Of a stretch of 11,230 bases of DNA, positions 1 through 6,878 are shown one piece after another (position 1 is the first letter of the stretch; the number at the start of each line of letters is the position of its first letter). The position numbers were made by a program, and so were the translations under genes. Location of the stretch: NCBI GenBank assembly GCA_005889515.1, contig VBHE01000290.1, forward strand, positions 2,249-13,478. The letters run 5' to 3'. The notes under the pieces are model-generated. The model worked only from the letters and a program-made list of their open reading frames with translations, was not told the origin of the DNA and made no database searches. The stretch comes from Chloroflexota bacterium (GTDB taxonomy: Bacteria > Chloroflexota > Dormibacteria > Aeolococcales > Aeolococcaceae).

Positions 1-951
1 AACGACATCCTCTACCGCAAGCTCGCCCAGCACCTCCACCACGCGCGCGAGCGTCCCGGACGGCACGGGCGCATCGACGGCCTCGACGCGGTCGACAAGG
101 TGATCAACGTCGACCAGTCGCCGATCGGGCGCACCCCGCGGAGCAACCCGGCCACGTATGTCGGGGTGTTCACCTACATCCGTGAGCTCTTCGCGCAGCT
201 GCCCGAGGCGCGGGTCCGTGGCTACAAGCCGGGGCGCTTCTCCTTCAACGTCAGCGGCGGACGCTGCGAGGCGTGCGAGGGGGACGGGATGATCAAGATC
301 GAGATGCACTTCCTCCCCGACATCTACGTGTCCTGCGAGGTGTGCAAGGGCCGCCGCTACAACCGCGAGGCGCTCGAGGTGCGCTTCCGTGGCAAGAGCA
401 TCGCCGACGTGCTCGACATGACCGTCGACGAGGCCGCGGTGCTCTTCGAGAACCAGCCCCGGATCGCACGAAAGCTGCACACCCTGCAGGACGTCGGACT
501 CGGCTACATCCGCCTCGGCCAGCCGGCGACCCAGCTGAGCGGCGGCGAGGCGCAGCGGGTGAAGCTCAGCACCGAGCTGAGCCGCCGCGACACCGGGCGC
601 ACCGTGTACATCCTCGACGAGCCCACCACCGGGCTCCACTTCGCCGACGTCGAGAAGCTGCTCGGCGTGCTCCACCGCCTCGTCGACGCCGGCAACACGG
701 TGATCGTCATCGAGCACAACCTCGACGTGGTGAAGACCGCCGACCAGGTCATCGACCTGGGGCCCCTCGGCGGCGACCGCGGCGGTGAGGTGATCGCCAC
801 CGGCACCCCCGAGGAGGTGGCGGCGTCGCCGCGCAGCGCCACCGGGCTCCACCTCCGGCCGCTGCTCCCACCGCGCCCGGCGGCAGCCCCCCGGCCCCGG
901 GCCACTCCCCGCCGCCGGCGCGGCTCCGAGACGGCGGCGGCCGCCGTCTAG
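1..951 (+). CDS. uvrA: UvrA, excinuclease ABC subunit A (C-terminal part; 5' end outside window)
   Basis: UvrA is the DNA-damage-recognising ATPase of the UvrABC nucleotide excision repair complex and acts in the cytoplasm as a dimer. The frame is open from base 1, so the gene starts upstream; 316 residues are visible. They begin in the second ATPase half, with the conserved segment DQSPIGRTPRSNPATY. A zinc module of the form CX2C-X19-CX2C follows (visible residues C89, C92, C112, C115). Next come the ABC signature LSGGEAQRVKL (about 179-189), the Walker B stretch ILDEPTTGLH (about 204-213) and the switch histidine in IEHN (H239). The Walker A of this half lies before the window. After the usual C-terminal RPLL the protein carries an unusual tail of about 28 residues rich in Pro, Ala and Arg. 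The stop is TAG at 949-951. The family assignment is certain, and nothing indicates loss of function. Confidence 0.98.
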   Translation, partial: NDILYRKLAQHLHHARERPGRHGRIDGLDAVDKVINVDQSPIGRTPRSNPATYVGVFTYIRELFAQLPEARVRGYKPGRFSFNVSGGRCEACEGDGMIKIEMHFLPDIYVSCEVCKGRRYNREALEVRFRGKSIADVLDMTVDEAAVLFENQPRIARKLHTLQDVGLGYIRLGQPATQLSGGEAQRVKLSTELSRRDTGRTVYILDEPTTGLHFADVEKLLGVLHRLVDAGNTVIVIEHNLDVVKTADQVIDLGPLGGDRGGEVIATGTPEEVAASPRSATGLHLRPLLPPRPAAAPRPRATPRRRRGSETAAAAV

Positions 952-974
952 CACATTCCCTGGGGGTTCCGGCC

Positions 975-1000
975 CGACCTCCGGTATCATCGGAGGGTCG
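975..1000 (+). promoter_or_regulatory. Inverted repeat enclosing a -10-like TATCAT after uvrA
   Basis: An imperfect inverted repeat has a left arm at 975-983 and a right arm at 991-1000: nine pairs with one bulged G. Its loop, 984-990, is GTATCAT, which contains the TANNNT hexamer TATCAT (985-990). A transcript from it would start near 997 and give the 1048 gene a leader of about 50 bases. No convincing -35 box is seen. The structure could be the uvrA terminator (though it has no T tract), an operator covering a promoter, or both. Confidence 0.4.
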
Positions 1001-1047
1001 CCGACCGCCACGGGGCGCCCTCGCGTCGCCACCGGGAGACGTCTGAC

Positions 1048-1251
1048 ATGGTTCTCATCCTGGTCGCCGAGCTGCTCGGGGGCGAGACGCGGGTCTCGCC
1101 GGGCGGCCCGATCGACACCGCCACCGCCGCCGCCGACGAGGTCGAGCTCTGGGCGCACTGCGCCCTGGCCGGAGCCGTCGAGGAGCCGGCGGTCGAGGCG
1201 GAGGCCGAGTTCATCGGCGTGCGGGCCGCCACGGAGCCTGCCCGGGCATAG
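1048..1251 (+). CDS. Small hypothetical protein (67 aa)
   Basis: I do not recognise this protein. The ATG at 1048 is preceded by a Shine-Dalgarno-like GGGAG at 1034-1038, nine bases upstream, and a TATCAT -10-like element lies at 985-990. Third codon positions are almost all G or C, as in the neighbouring genes. The product begins with a short hydrophobic stretch (MVLILVAELL). It continues as an acidic Ala/Glu-rich chain with one Trp and one Cys close together (LWAHC, about residues 34-38). There is no membrane segment long enough to be convincing and no known motif. The stop codon TAG lies in the loop of a GC-rich hairpin. A 115-codon frame on the opposite strand covers the same bases but has no comparable start signals, so the + strand reading is preferred. 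It could still be a chance frame in high-GC DNA. Confidence 0.5.
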   Translation: MVLILVAELLGGETRVSPGGPIDTATAAADEVELWAHCALAGAVEEPAVEAEAEFIGVRAATEPARA

Positions 1252-1259
1252 GCCCGGGC
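1240..1259 (+). terminator. GC-rich hairpin overlapping the stop codon of the 67-aa gene
   Basis: Two copies of the palindrome GCCCGGGC (1240-1247 and 1252-1259) form a perfect 8-bp stem with the 4-base loop ATAG. The stop codon TAG (1249-1251) lies in that loop. No T tract follows, so intrinsic termination is uncertain. High-GC bacteria often have such hairpins without a U tract at gene ends. Confidence 0.35.
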
Positions 1260-1318
1260 TCCGAACATCGAGGGGAAGGGGTGACCGACAGGGGGCCTGG
1301 ACGGCGGTCGTGAAGCGG

Positions 1319-1324
1319 TATCTT
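1319..1324 (+). promoter_or_regulatory. -10-like TATCTT, eight bases before the ATG of the 103-aa gene
   Basis: TATCTT fits TANNNT and ends eight bases before the ATG at 1333. Initiation seven bases after the hexamer would begin the transcript within two bases of the start codon. No Shine-Dalgarno sequence lies in the last 15 bases before ATG. The best -35-like match is TGGACG at 1298-1303, with a short 15-base spacer. Confidence 0.45.
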
Positions 1325-1332
1325 CTCCGGCC

Positions 1333-1644
1333 ATGAATCAGCCCGTGCCCACCAGCCCGGAGGACGGTGAGCGGCGCATCCGCCTGCGCCGCCTGGACGA
1401 CTGCCTCAACGTCCTCGAGCAGGCGCATGAGCTCGACATGACCCTGGTCAACGAGAAGATCGCGGACATGGTCTCCGACCGCGTGCCCACCATCCACTCG
1501 GGGATGCTCATCGCCGAGGCGATCGAGGAGGTGCTCCGCCACCAGGAGCCGTACATGCTCCAGGTGCGGCCCGAGATCGCCTCACGCCGCGTCCGGCGCC
1601 GCCGCGAGCCCTTCGACATCCGGCTGCTGCTCCAGCGCCGCTGA
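1333..1644 (+). CDS. Conserved-looking hypothetical protein (103 aa)
   Basis: I do not recognise the family. The ATG at 1333 lies directly behind a TATCTT -10-like element and has no Shine-Dalgarno, which suggests a leaderless message. Residues 1-12 are polar and probably disordered. Residues about 14-75 look helical and amphipathic, with a mixed acidic and hydrophobic pattern (LDDCLNVLEQAHELDMTLVN, then SGMLIAEAIEEVLRHQ). The C-terminus is strongly basic, with the cluster RRVRRRREP near residues 85-93, and ends LLLQRR. There is no signal peptide or membrane segment. A basic tail on a helical core could bind nucleic acid or another protein, but this is only a guess. It stands alone between uvrA and the UPF0182 gene. 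A 280-codon frame on the opposite strand spans it and is judged a shadow. Confidence 0.75.
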   Translation: MNQPVPTSPEDGERRIRLRRLDDCLNVLEQAHELDMTLVNEKIADMVSDRVPTIHSGMLIAEAIEEVLRHQEPYMLQVRPEIASRRVRRRREPFDIRLLLQRR

Positions 1645-1690
1645 GGGCTCATCCGGCGGGGCCGCTGTTCGCGCCCGTGTCGCCGTGTCC

Positions 1691-1696
1691 TACACT
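1691..1696 (+). promoter_or_regulatory. -10-like TACACT upstream of the UPF0182 gene
   Basis: TACACT fits TANNNT and ends 14 bases before the ATG at 1711, which predicts a leader of about eight bases. A weak -35 candidate, TTCGCG (1668-1673), matches three of six consensus bases with a 17-base spacer. No purine-rich ribosome binding site is visible in the short leader. Confidence 0.4.
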
Positions 1697-1710
1697 GCGC
1701 CGCTGATCGC

Positions 1711-4700
1711 ATGAGCGAGAACTTCCCCGGCTTCGACCCCGCCGACCTCTTCCGCCGGCAGCCGGGCCGCCGTGGCCCCCGGGTGGTGAGGAGCGGCCCG
1801 CTGCTGCCCCGCCGGCGCCGGATCCTGCTGGCGATCGCCGCGGTGATCGTGATCGTCCTGATCGTCGCCTTCTCGCTCGTCGACCTCCGCGTCCAGTACC
1901 TCTTCCTCGACAACCTCGACCACACCAACGTCTTCTGGACGCCGCTCGTCGCCAAGATCGTCCTTTTCATCATCGGCTTCCTTCTGGCCGGGGTCCTGGT
2001 GGCGCTCAACATCCCGGGCTTCGCCGCCGCCGCCGGCGCGCTCGACCGCAACGGAGCGCGGGTCGCGGTGTATGCGGGGATCGCGCTCGCGGTGGTGTCG
2101 GGGATCATCGCCGGGTCGTGGTTCGCCGGCCAGTGGCAGGACGTGCTGCTCTGGCAGCACCACCACGACTTCGGCAGCACAGATCCCGTCTTCCACCGCG
2201 ACTACTCGTTCTTCCTCTTCACCCTGCCCGTGCTCGACGACCTGCAGGGCATCGCCTGGGGCGCGGCCATCGTCGGACTGCTCGGCGCCATCGGCCTCGC
2301 CGGCCTCTGCGTCGCGGTCGAGACCGCCCCGGAGGAGGTGCCGATGCCGCTGCGCCCGCCGGTCGGCCGCACCCCGCGCGACGGCATGACGGCGGCGGTG
2401 CGTCACGCCGGGATGGTGCCGGCGGCGATCTTCGTGCTCGCCGCGCTCGGCGCCCACTACGGCGTCTTCCATCTCGCCACCAGCGACCACGGCAACTTCG
2501 TCGGGCTCGACGCGGTCGAGCGCAATGTGCTCCGTCCGGTGCTCGGCGCGCTGCAGTGGATCGCGCTGCTCATGGCGGTCGTCACCGGGGTGCTCGTGGT
2601 GCTGCTCCGCCGCTCCTCCGCGTACCGCTCGGCGGCGGTCTTCGGCGGTCTGCTCGGCGGCTGGCTGCTCGTCGCCGGCGTCGCCCAGGGCGTCCCGACG
2701 GCGATCTACCGGGGGACGTCGGTGAACCCGAACGCGCTCACCGCCCAGCGCTCGACGATCGCCGACTTCCTCACCACCAGCCGCTACGCCTGGCAGCTGG
2801 AGGCCGACCGCGACGTCGTCACCACCCTCTTCGGCACCCCGCCCGGGACCTCGCCCCAGGCGCCCTCGGTGGCCGACCTGGTCGCCGACCCGGGGACGAC
2901 CAAGAACATCCGCATCCAGGACTTCCGGGTGCTCCAGGAGACGTTCAGTCAGATCGACCGCAGCCGCAGCTACCAGACGTTCCCGTCGATCACCGTCGAC
3001 CGCTACCCGAGCGCCAACGGCGAGACCCAGGTGATGCTCTCCTCGCGCGAGGTCGCCGAGGCGGACATCCCCGCCGGCTCCTTCGTCAACCGCAGCTTCA
3101 TCTACACCCACGGATACGGGATCACCGCGGTGTCGGTGAACCGGGTCGGCGCCGAGGGCAAGCCCGACCTCCTCGCCGGGCAGCAGCCGCTCGCCCTGGT
3201 CGCGCCGGACGCTCCCCCTGACCTGCTGGTGAAGGACCCGCGGCTGTACTGCGGCCTCGCCACCACCCAGCCGGTGGTGGTGAACACCAACCAGCAGGAG
3301 TTCGACTATCCCTCCCAGAACGGCGACCAGACCAGCCGCTTCGGCGACGTCCCCGGCGGCATCCGCAACCCCGGCGCGCTCGACCGGCTGGCGATCTCGC
3401 TCAGCGCCTTCAAGGGATTCGACCTCTTCCTCACCTCGTCGCTGAATGCGGACAGCCGCGTCCTCCTCCACCGCGAGGTGCGCGACCGGATCAACGAGCT
3501 GGCGCCCTTCCTGCACCTCGACGGCGATCCCTACGTCGTCGCCGACCGCGACACCGGCCACCTCCAGGTGATCGCCGACGCCTACGTCGCCAGCGACCGC
3601 TTCCCCGAGGCGTTCCACCAGGCCGACGGCACCTCGTACATGCGCAACGCGGTGAAGGCCGTGGTCGACGCCCGCACCTGCAAGACGACGCTCTACGCGG
3701 TCGATCTCTCGGAGCCGCTGACCGCCTCCTACAACGACATCTATCCCGGGCTGATGAAGCCGCTCAGCGACATGCCGGCGACGCTGCGCACCCACCTGCG
3801 GTACCCCGAGGACCTGTTCAAGGCGCAGGCCCAGGCGTACGCCTCGGTGCACATCACCGACCCCAACGTCCTGTTCAACCGCAGCGACCTCTTCCGCGTC
3901 GCCCAGGAGGTCATCAGCGGCAATCCCCAGGACACCCAGCCGTACTACGTCGAGCTCACCCTCCCCGGCGACAAGACCGCCTCCTTCGTCCTCCTCCAGG
4001 CGTTCTCCCCGGCGCAGAGCAGCGGCGGCGGCGCGGCGAGCAACGTGATGACCGCGCTGGTGGCGGCGCGCTGCGACTACACGACCGGCGGCCAGCCGAA
4101 GCTCGTCGCCATCCGCCTCAACAACGCCGACAACGTGCTCGGTCCCTTCCAGTTCGACAACAACATCAACACCGACCCGGTGATCAGCCCGGAGATCACC
4201 CTGCTCAGCAGCGGCGGCTCGCAGGTGTTCCTCGGCAACGTCATCGTGCTCCCCTTCAACGGTCACTCCTTCGTCTACGTCCGGCCTCTCTACGTCCAGG
4301 CCGCGGGCGGTCTCTTCCCCCAGCTCCGCTACGTCTTCGCCGGCACCCAGAACCGGGTCTCCCAGGGGACGTCGCTCCCCGACGCACTCCAGAACCTCTT
4401 CGGTCAGGCGATCCCCATCCCCGGCCTGGGGTCGCCGAGCGCGGCGCCGTCGCCGGGGGCCTCGCCCACACCGCAGCCCGGCGGTGGCGGCGTGCCCCTG
4501 CCGGCGAACGTCCTGCAGATCGTGAACGACCTGATCACCCACAACACCAACGCCCAGCAGGCGATCGCCCGCGGCGACTACAGCACCTACGGCAAGGAGC
4601 AGGACGCGGTCCAGGCCGACCTCAAGAAGCTGCAGCAGCTCGTCGGCCCCGGCGCCGCCGTCATCCCCAGCCCGTCCGCCTCGGCGAGCCCCGGAGCCAG

Positions 4701-4716
4701 CCCGAGCCCCCGCTGA
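1711..4716 (+). CDS. UPF0182 family integral membrane protein (1001 aa)
   Basis: This is a UPF0182 (COG1615) protein of unknown biochemical role, found in actinobacteria, cyanobacteria, chloroflexi and some firmicutes. The N-terminus is cytoplasmic and basic. Seven hydrophobic helices are visible at about residues 38-58, 79-99, 117-138, 181-203, 235-256, 278-299 and 307-327. A very large extracytoplasmic domain follows. Family motifs include DPVFHRDYSFFLFTLP (158-173) between helices 3 and 4, and a divergent PTAIYRG...NPNALTAQ segment after helix 7. Near the C-terminus a Pro/Ser/Ala-rich linker (about 908-930) precedes a short helical module containing ARGDYSTYGKEQ, then a second low-complexity tail (about 985-1001) with SPGASP repeated. 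The length matches the family. The start follows a TACACT -10-like element with almost no leader. A 950-codon frame on the opposite strand is a high-GC shadow. Family assignment is strong; function is unknown. Confidence 0.96.
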   Translation: MSENFPGFDPADLFRRQPGRRGPRVVRSGPLLPRRRRILLAIAAVIVIVLIVAFSLVDLRVQYLFLDNLDHTNVFWTPLVAKIVLFIIGFLLAGVLVALNIPGFAAAAGALDRNGARVAVYAGIALAVVSGIIAGSWFAGQWQDVLLWQHHHDFGSTDPVFHRDYSFFLFTLPVLDDLQGIAWGAAIVGLLGAIGLAGLCVAVETAPEEVPMPLRPPVGRTPRDGMTAAVRHAGMVPAAIFVLAALGAHYGVFHLATSDHGNFVGLDAVERNVLRPVLGALQWIALLMAVVTGVLVVLLRRSSAYRSAAVFGGLLGGWLLVAGVAQGVPTAIYRGTSVNPNALTAQRSTIADFLTTSRYAWQLEADRDVVTTLFGTPPGTSPQAPSVADLVADPGTTKNIRIQDFRVLQETFSQIDRSRSYQTFPSITVDRYPSANGETQVMLSSREVAEADIPAGSFVNRSFIYTHGYGITAVSVNRVGAEGKPDLLAGQQPLALVAPDAPPDLLVKDPRLYCGLATTQPVVVNTNQQEFDYPSQNGDQTSRFGDVPGGIRNPGALDRLAISLSAFKGFDLFLTSSLNADSRVLLHREVRDRINELAPFLHLDGDPYVVADRDTGHLQVIADAYVASDRFPEAFHQADGTSYMRNAVKAVVDARTCKTTLYAVDLSEPLTASYNDIYPGLMKPLSDMPATLRTHLRYPEDLFKAQAQAYASVHITDPNVLFNRSDLFRVAQEVISGNPQDTQPYYVELTLPGDKTASFVLLQAFSPAQSSGGGAASNVMTALVAARCDYTTGGQPKLVAIRLNNADNVLGPFQFDNNINTDPVISPEITLLSSGGSQVFLGNVIVLPFNGHSFVYVRPLYVQAAGGLFPQLRYVFAGTQNRVSQGTSLPDALQNLFGQAIPIPGLGSPSAAPSPGASPTPQPGGGGVPLPANVLQIVNDLITHNTNAQQAIARGDYSTYGKEQDAVQADLKKLQQLVGPGAAVIPSPSASASPGASPSPR

Positions 4717-4738
4717 GCCCGGTTGGGTACCCTGGGCT
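4716..4738 (+). promoter_or_regulatory. -10-like TACCCT within an imperfect palindrome before the metallo-hydrolase gene
   Basis: TACCCT (4728-4733) fits TANNNT and ends nine bases before the ATG at 4743, predicting a nearly leaderless transcript. It overlaps the perfect palindrome GGGTACCC (4725-4732). That is flanked by AGCCC (4716-4720) and GGGCT (4734-4738), giving an interrupted dyad that begins on the last base of the UPF0182 stop codon. The dyad could be a terminator hairpin for the upstream gene, an operator, or coincidence. No -35 box was recognised. Confidence 0.35.
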
Positions 4739-4742
4739 GCTC

Positions 4743-5696
4743 ATGTCGGACACCCTCCTGATCGCCCCGCGGATCCGGCAGATCGACACCCTGCTCGGGG
4801 GTCAGGACTGCCTCACCGCCGGCTTCCTCGTCGAGGGTCCGCGGCCCGCCCTCGTCGAGACCGGGGCCCGGACGAGCACCGAGACGGTGCGCCGCCGCCT
4901 CCACGATCTCGGCATGGGTGCCGACGATCTCGCCTGGATCATCCTCACCCACGTCCACCTCGACCACGCCGGTGCGGTCGGCGATCTCGCCGCCGACTTC
5001 CCCTCGGCGACCGTGGTCGTCCACGAGAAGGGCGCCCCCCACCTCGTCGACCCCACCCGTCTCGTCGACAGCGCCGGGCGGGTCTACGGCGAGCTCCTCG
5101 ACTCCCTCTACGGGCGGATGCTCCCCGTCGACCCCGCGCGGATCCTGGCCGCGGGCGACGGGGAGCGGATCGACCTCGGTGGCGGCCACCAGCTCACCCT
5201 GGTCGAGTCGCCCGGGCACGCCAAGCACCACCAGGCGGTGCTCGACGAGCAGTCGGGCACCCTGCTGGTCGGCGACTCCGTCGGGGTGCTGATCCCCGGC
5301 GCCCCGGCGCTGCGTCCGGCGGTGCCGCCTCCGGACTTCGACCTCGAGCTCTCGGTCGGCTCGCTCCACCGCTATGTCGGGCTCCGCCCCGAGCGCGTCG
5401 TCCTCACCCATTACGGCGCCCTCCCCGATGCCACCGCCGGGCTCGCCGAGGCCGAGGAGGCGCTGCACCGCTGGGTGGAGCTCGCCGAGCAGGTCACCCG
5501 CGACGTCCCCGACGCGGGGGTCGAGGAGATCGCCGCCGCCTTCGCCGACGCCTTCGTGCCCCCCGCCGACCAGCTCGCCCCGGAGGTGCGGGCGCGGCTC
5601 GAGCTGCTCAACGGCGTCCACAGCAACGCCGCCGGGATCGCCCGCTACCTCGCCCGGCGCCGCTCCCGGGAGGAGGGCGGGGTGGCGCCGCGGTGA
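4743..5696 (+). CDS. ST1585-like metallo-beta-lactamase-fold hydrolase (317 aa)
   Basis: This is a soluble, probably dinuclear zinc hydrolase. The metal site is complete: THVHLDHAG at residues 69-77 (H70, H72, D74, H75), PGHAKHH with H159, GDS with D178, and LTHYG with H223. The regions between these, such as VVHEKGAPHLVDPTRLVDSAGRVYG, match the ST1585-like group in which the third histidine sits in PGHAxHH rather than the PGHTPG of glyoxalase II. The substrate of that group is unknown to me; a thioester or lactone is possible. Residues about 235-317 form a helical C-terminal extension. The ATG follows a TACCCT -10-like element at nine bases with no Shine-Dalgarno. The stop TGA overlaps the GTG of the next gene (GTGA, 5693-5696), so the two are likely translationally coupled. 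It is the only intact catalytic site in this four-gene stretch before pyrG. Confidence 0.93.
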   Translation: MSDTLLIAPRIRQIDTLLGGQDCLTAGFLVEGPRPALVETGARTSTETVRRRLHDLGMGADDLAWIILTHVHLDHAGAVGDLAADFPSATVVVHEKGAPHLVDPTRLVDSAGRVYGELLDSLYGRMLPVDPARILAAGDGERIDLGGGHQLTLVESPGHAKHHQAVLDEQSGTLLVGDSVGVLIPGAPALRPAVPPPDFDLELSVGSLHRYVGLRPERVVLTHYGALPDATAGLAEAEEALHRWVELAEQVTRDVPDAGVEEIAAAFADAFVPPADQLAPEVRARLELLNGVHSNAAGIARYLARRRSREEGGVAPR

Positions 5697-6850
5697 CGAT
5701 GGTGGAGGACGGGCTGCCCGGCGGGGTGGACGACGCTCCACCGCAGCCGCTGGTCCTGCCCGTCCCGGAGCCCCGGCGCCGGCCGCCGACGCTCGCCATC
5801 GTCCTCCTCAGCGCGAGCGTCGGCCTGGTCGGCGGCGCCGCCGCCGCCTGGGGCGTCTACCAGCGGCTGGGCCCGGTCGAGCGCATCGTCGCCACCCAGC
5901 CCTCCCAGGGGCCTGGCGGCCCGGTGACCCCCTCGTACCAGAGCATCGCCGCGTCTGCGGCGCCCTCGGTAGTGAAGGTCCTCACCCGCCCGCTCAGCGC
6001 CGCCGACCTCGCGGGCCGGCCGACCGGCTTCGCCGTCGGCTTCGTCGCCAGCGCCGACGGGCTGGTGGTGACGAGCGCCCACGCGCTCAACGGCGCCACC
6101 CGCCTGCGGGTCGCCTTCCCCGACGGCCACGCCGTCGACGCCTCGGTGGCGGGGACCGACCTCGTCCACGGCATCGCCGTGCTCCGCGCAGCGGACTCCC
6201 GGCAGCTGCCGCCGCTCAGCTTCGCCGACCCCGAGGCGCAGGCGCCCCGCCCCGGCGACCTCGCGATCACCGTGGGATCACCCCCCTTCGCCGCCACCAG
6301 CGTCACCGCCGGCCAGATCAGCTCGACCGGCCGGGTCGTGCCCGCCGCCGCCGCGGGGGCGGCCGGGGGGGCGGTGGTCGACGTCACCACCATCGACGCC
6401 ACCGCCGACCCCTCCGAGGACGGTGCCCCGGTGCTCGACGCCGCCGGCCGGGTGATCGGGGTCGTCCTCGCCGGCGGCGACGGGGCCCCGCCGGGGGTCC
6501 TGGCGCTGAGCGGCCGCAGCGCCGCCGACCTCGTCGCCGCCATCGAGCGCGGCGGGAGCGCCCGCCGGCCCACCCTCGGGGTCGACGCGGTGGTGCTCGA
6601 CCCCGCGACCGCGGTCGCGGTCGGGCTGCGCTCCGGGGCGCTGGTGCGCGCCGTCGTTCCCGGGGGGCCGAGCGACGCCGCGGGGCTGGTCGCCGGTGAC
6701 GTGGTGACCGCTCTCGACGGCATCCCCCTCGACGCCCAGCATCCTCTCGACGCCGTCACTCTGAACCTGACCGAGGGTCAGCGGGTGGTGCTCACCGTGG
6801 TCCACGCCGGGGCGGAGCGCAGCGTCAGCGTCGTCGTCGGCGGCGGCTGA
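5693..6850 (+). CDS. Membrane-anchored HtrA-like trypsin-fold protein with PDZ domain, probable pseudoprotease (385 aa)
   Basis: The layout is that of HtrA/DegP-type proteins: a Pro-rich cytoplasmic N-terminus, one membrane helix (about 33-55), a trypsin-like domain (about 80-285) and one PDZ domain (about 294-384). The fold signatures are clear, including VGFVASADGLVVTSAHAL and GRVIGVVLAG. The catalytic histidine is present (H130, bases 6080-6082). The aspartate of the usual DLAVL motif is glycine here (GIAVL, G160). The GNSGGP motif reads SEDGAP, with Asp243 (GAC, 6419-6421) at the nucleophilic serine position. Proteolysis by the normal mechanism is therefore not expected; the inferred role is binding or scaffolding outside the membrane. 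The GTG start overlaps the upstream stop, with a purine-rich GGGAGGAGGG at 5668-5677; an ATG at 5699 is the alternative start. The frame is clean throughout, so this is not a decaying gene. Confidence 0.88.
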   Translation: MTMVEDGLPGGVDDAPPQPLVLPVPEPRRRPPTLAIVLLSASVGLVGGAAAAWGVYQRLGPVERIVATQPSQGPGGPVTPSYQSIAASAAPSVVKVLTRPLSAADLAGRPTGFAVGFVASADGLVVTSAHALNGATRLRVAFPDGHAVDASVAGTDLVHGIAVLRAADSRQLPPLSFADPEAQAPRPGDLAITVGSPPFAATSVTAGQISSTGRVVPAAAAGAAGGAVVDVTTIDATADPSEDGAPVLDAAGRVIGVVLAGGDGAPPGVLALSGRSAADLVAAIERGGSARRPTLGVDAVVLDPATAVAVGLRSGALVRAVVPGGPSDAAGLVAGDVVTALDGIPLDAQHPLDAVTLNLTEGQRVVLTVVHAGAERSVSVVVGGG

Positions 6851-6864
6851 CCCGGCCGGCTGGC

Positions 6865-6870
6865 TACCAT
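6865..6870 (+). promoter_or_regulatory. -10-like TACCAT, eight bases before the ATG of the UlaG-like gene
   Basis: TACCAT fits TANNNT and ends eight bases before the ATG at 6879, predicting a leaderless message starting near 6877. It lies in the 28-base gap after the HtrA-like gene. No Shine-Dalgarno and no correctly spaced -35 box are visible. Confidence 0.45.
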
Positions 6871-6878
6871 CGCCGCAC

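Noticed and set aside
987..1334. 115-codon - strand frame opposite the 67-aa gene
   Set aside because: Ser/Ala-rich composition and no start signals; the + strand frame has a Shine-Dalgarno and a -10-like element. It is not fully excluded because the + strand gene is itself uncertain.
1690..4542. 950-codon open frame on the - strand opposite the UPF0182 gene
   Set aside because: Its product is a repetitive mix of Gly, Val, Glu, Arg, Asp and Ala with no recognisable motif, typical of the antisense frame of a GC-rich gene. The + strand frame has clear family motifs and seven membrane helices.
4432..4716. Pro/Ser/Ala repeats at the C-terminus of UPF0182 as a possible tandem repeat or mobile sequence
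   Set aside because: The repeats are short, in frame and typical of extracytoplasmic linkers in this family; there is no DNA-level repeat structure of note.
4587..5741. 384-codon - strand frame opposite the metallo-hydrolase gene
   Set aside because: Low-complexity product with no motifs; the + strand carries a complete metal-binding site in the competing frame.
5374..6699. 441-codon + strand frame overlapping the metallo-hydrolase and HtrA-like genes
   Set aside because: An Arg/Pro/Ala-rich low-complexity product from a shifted frame; both real genes in the region have domain signatures.
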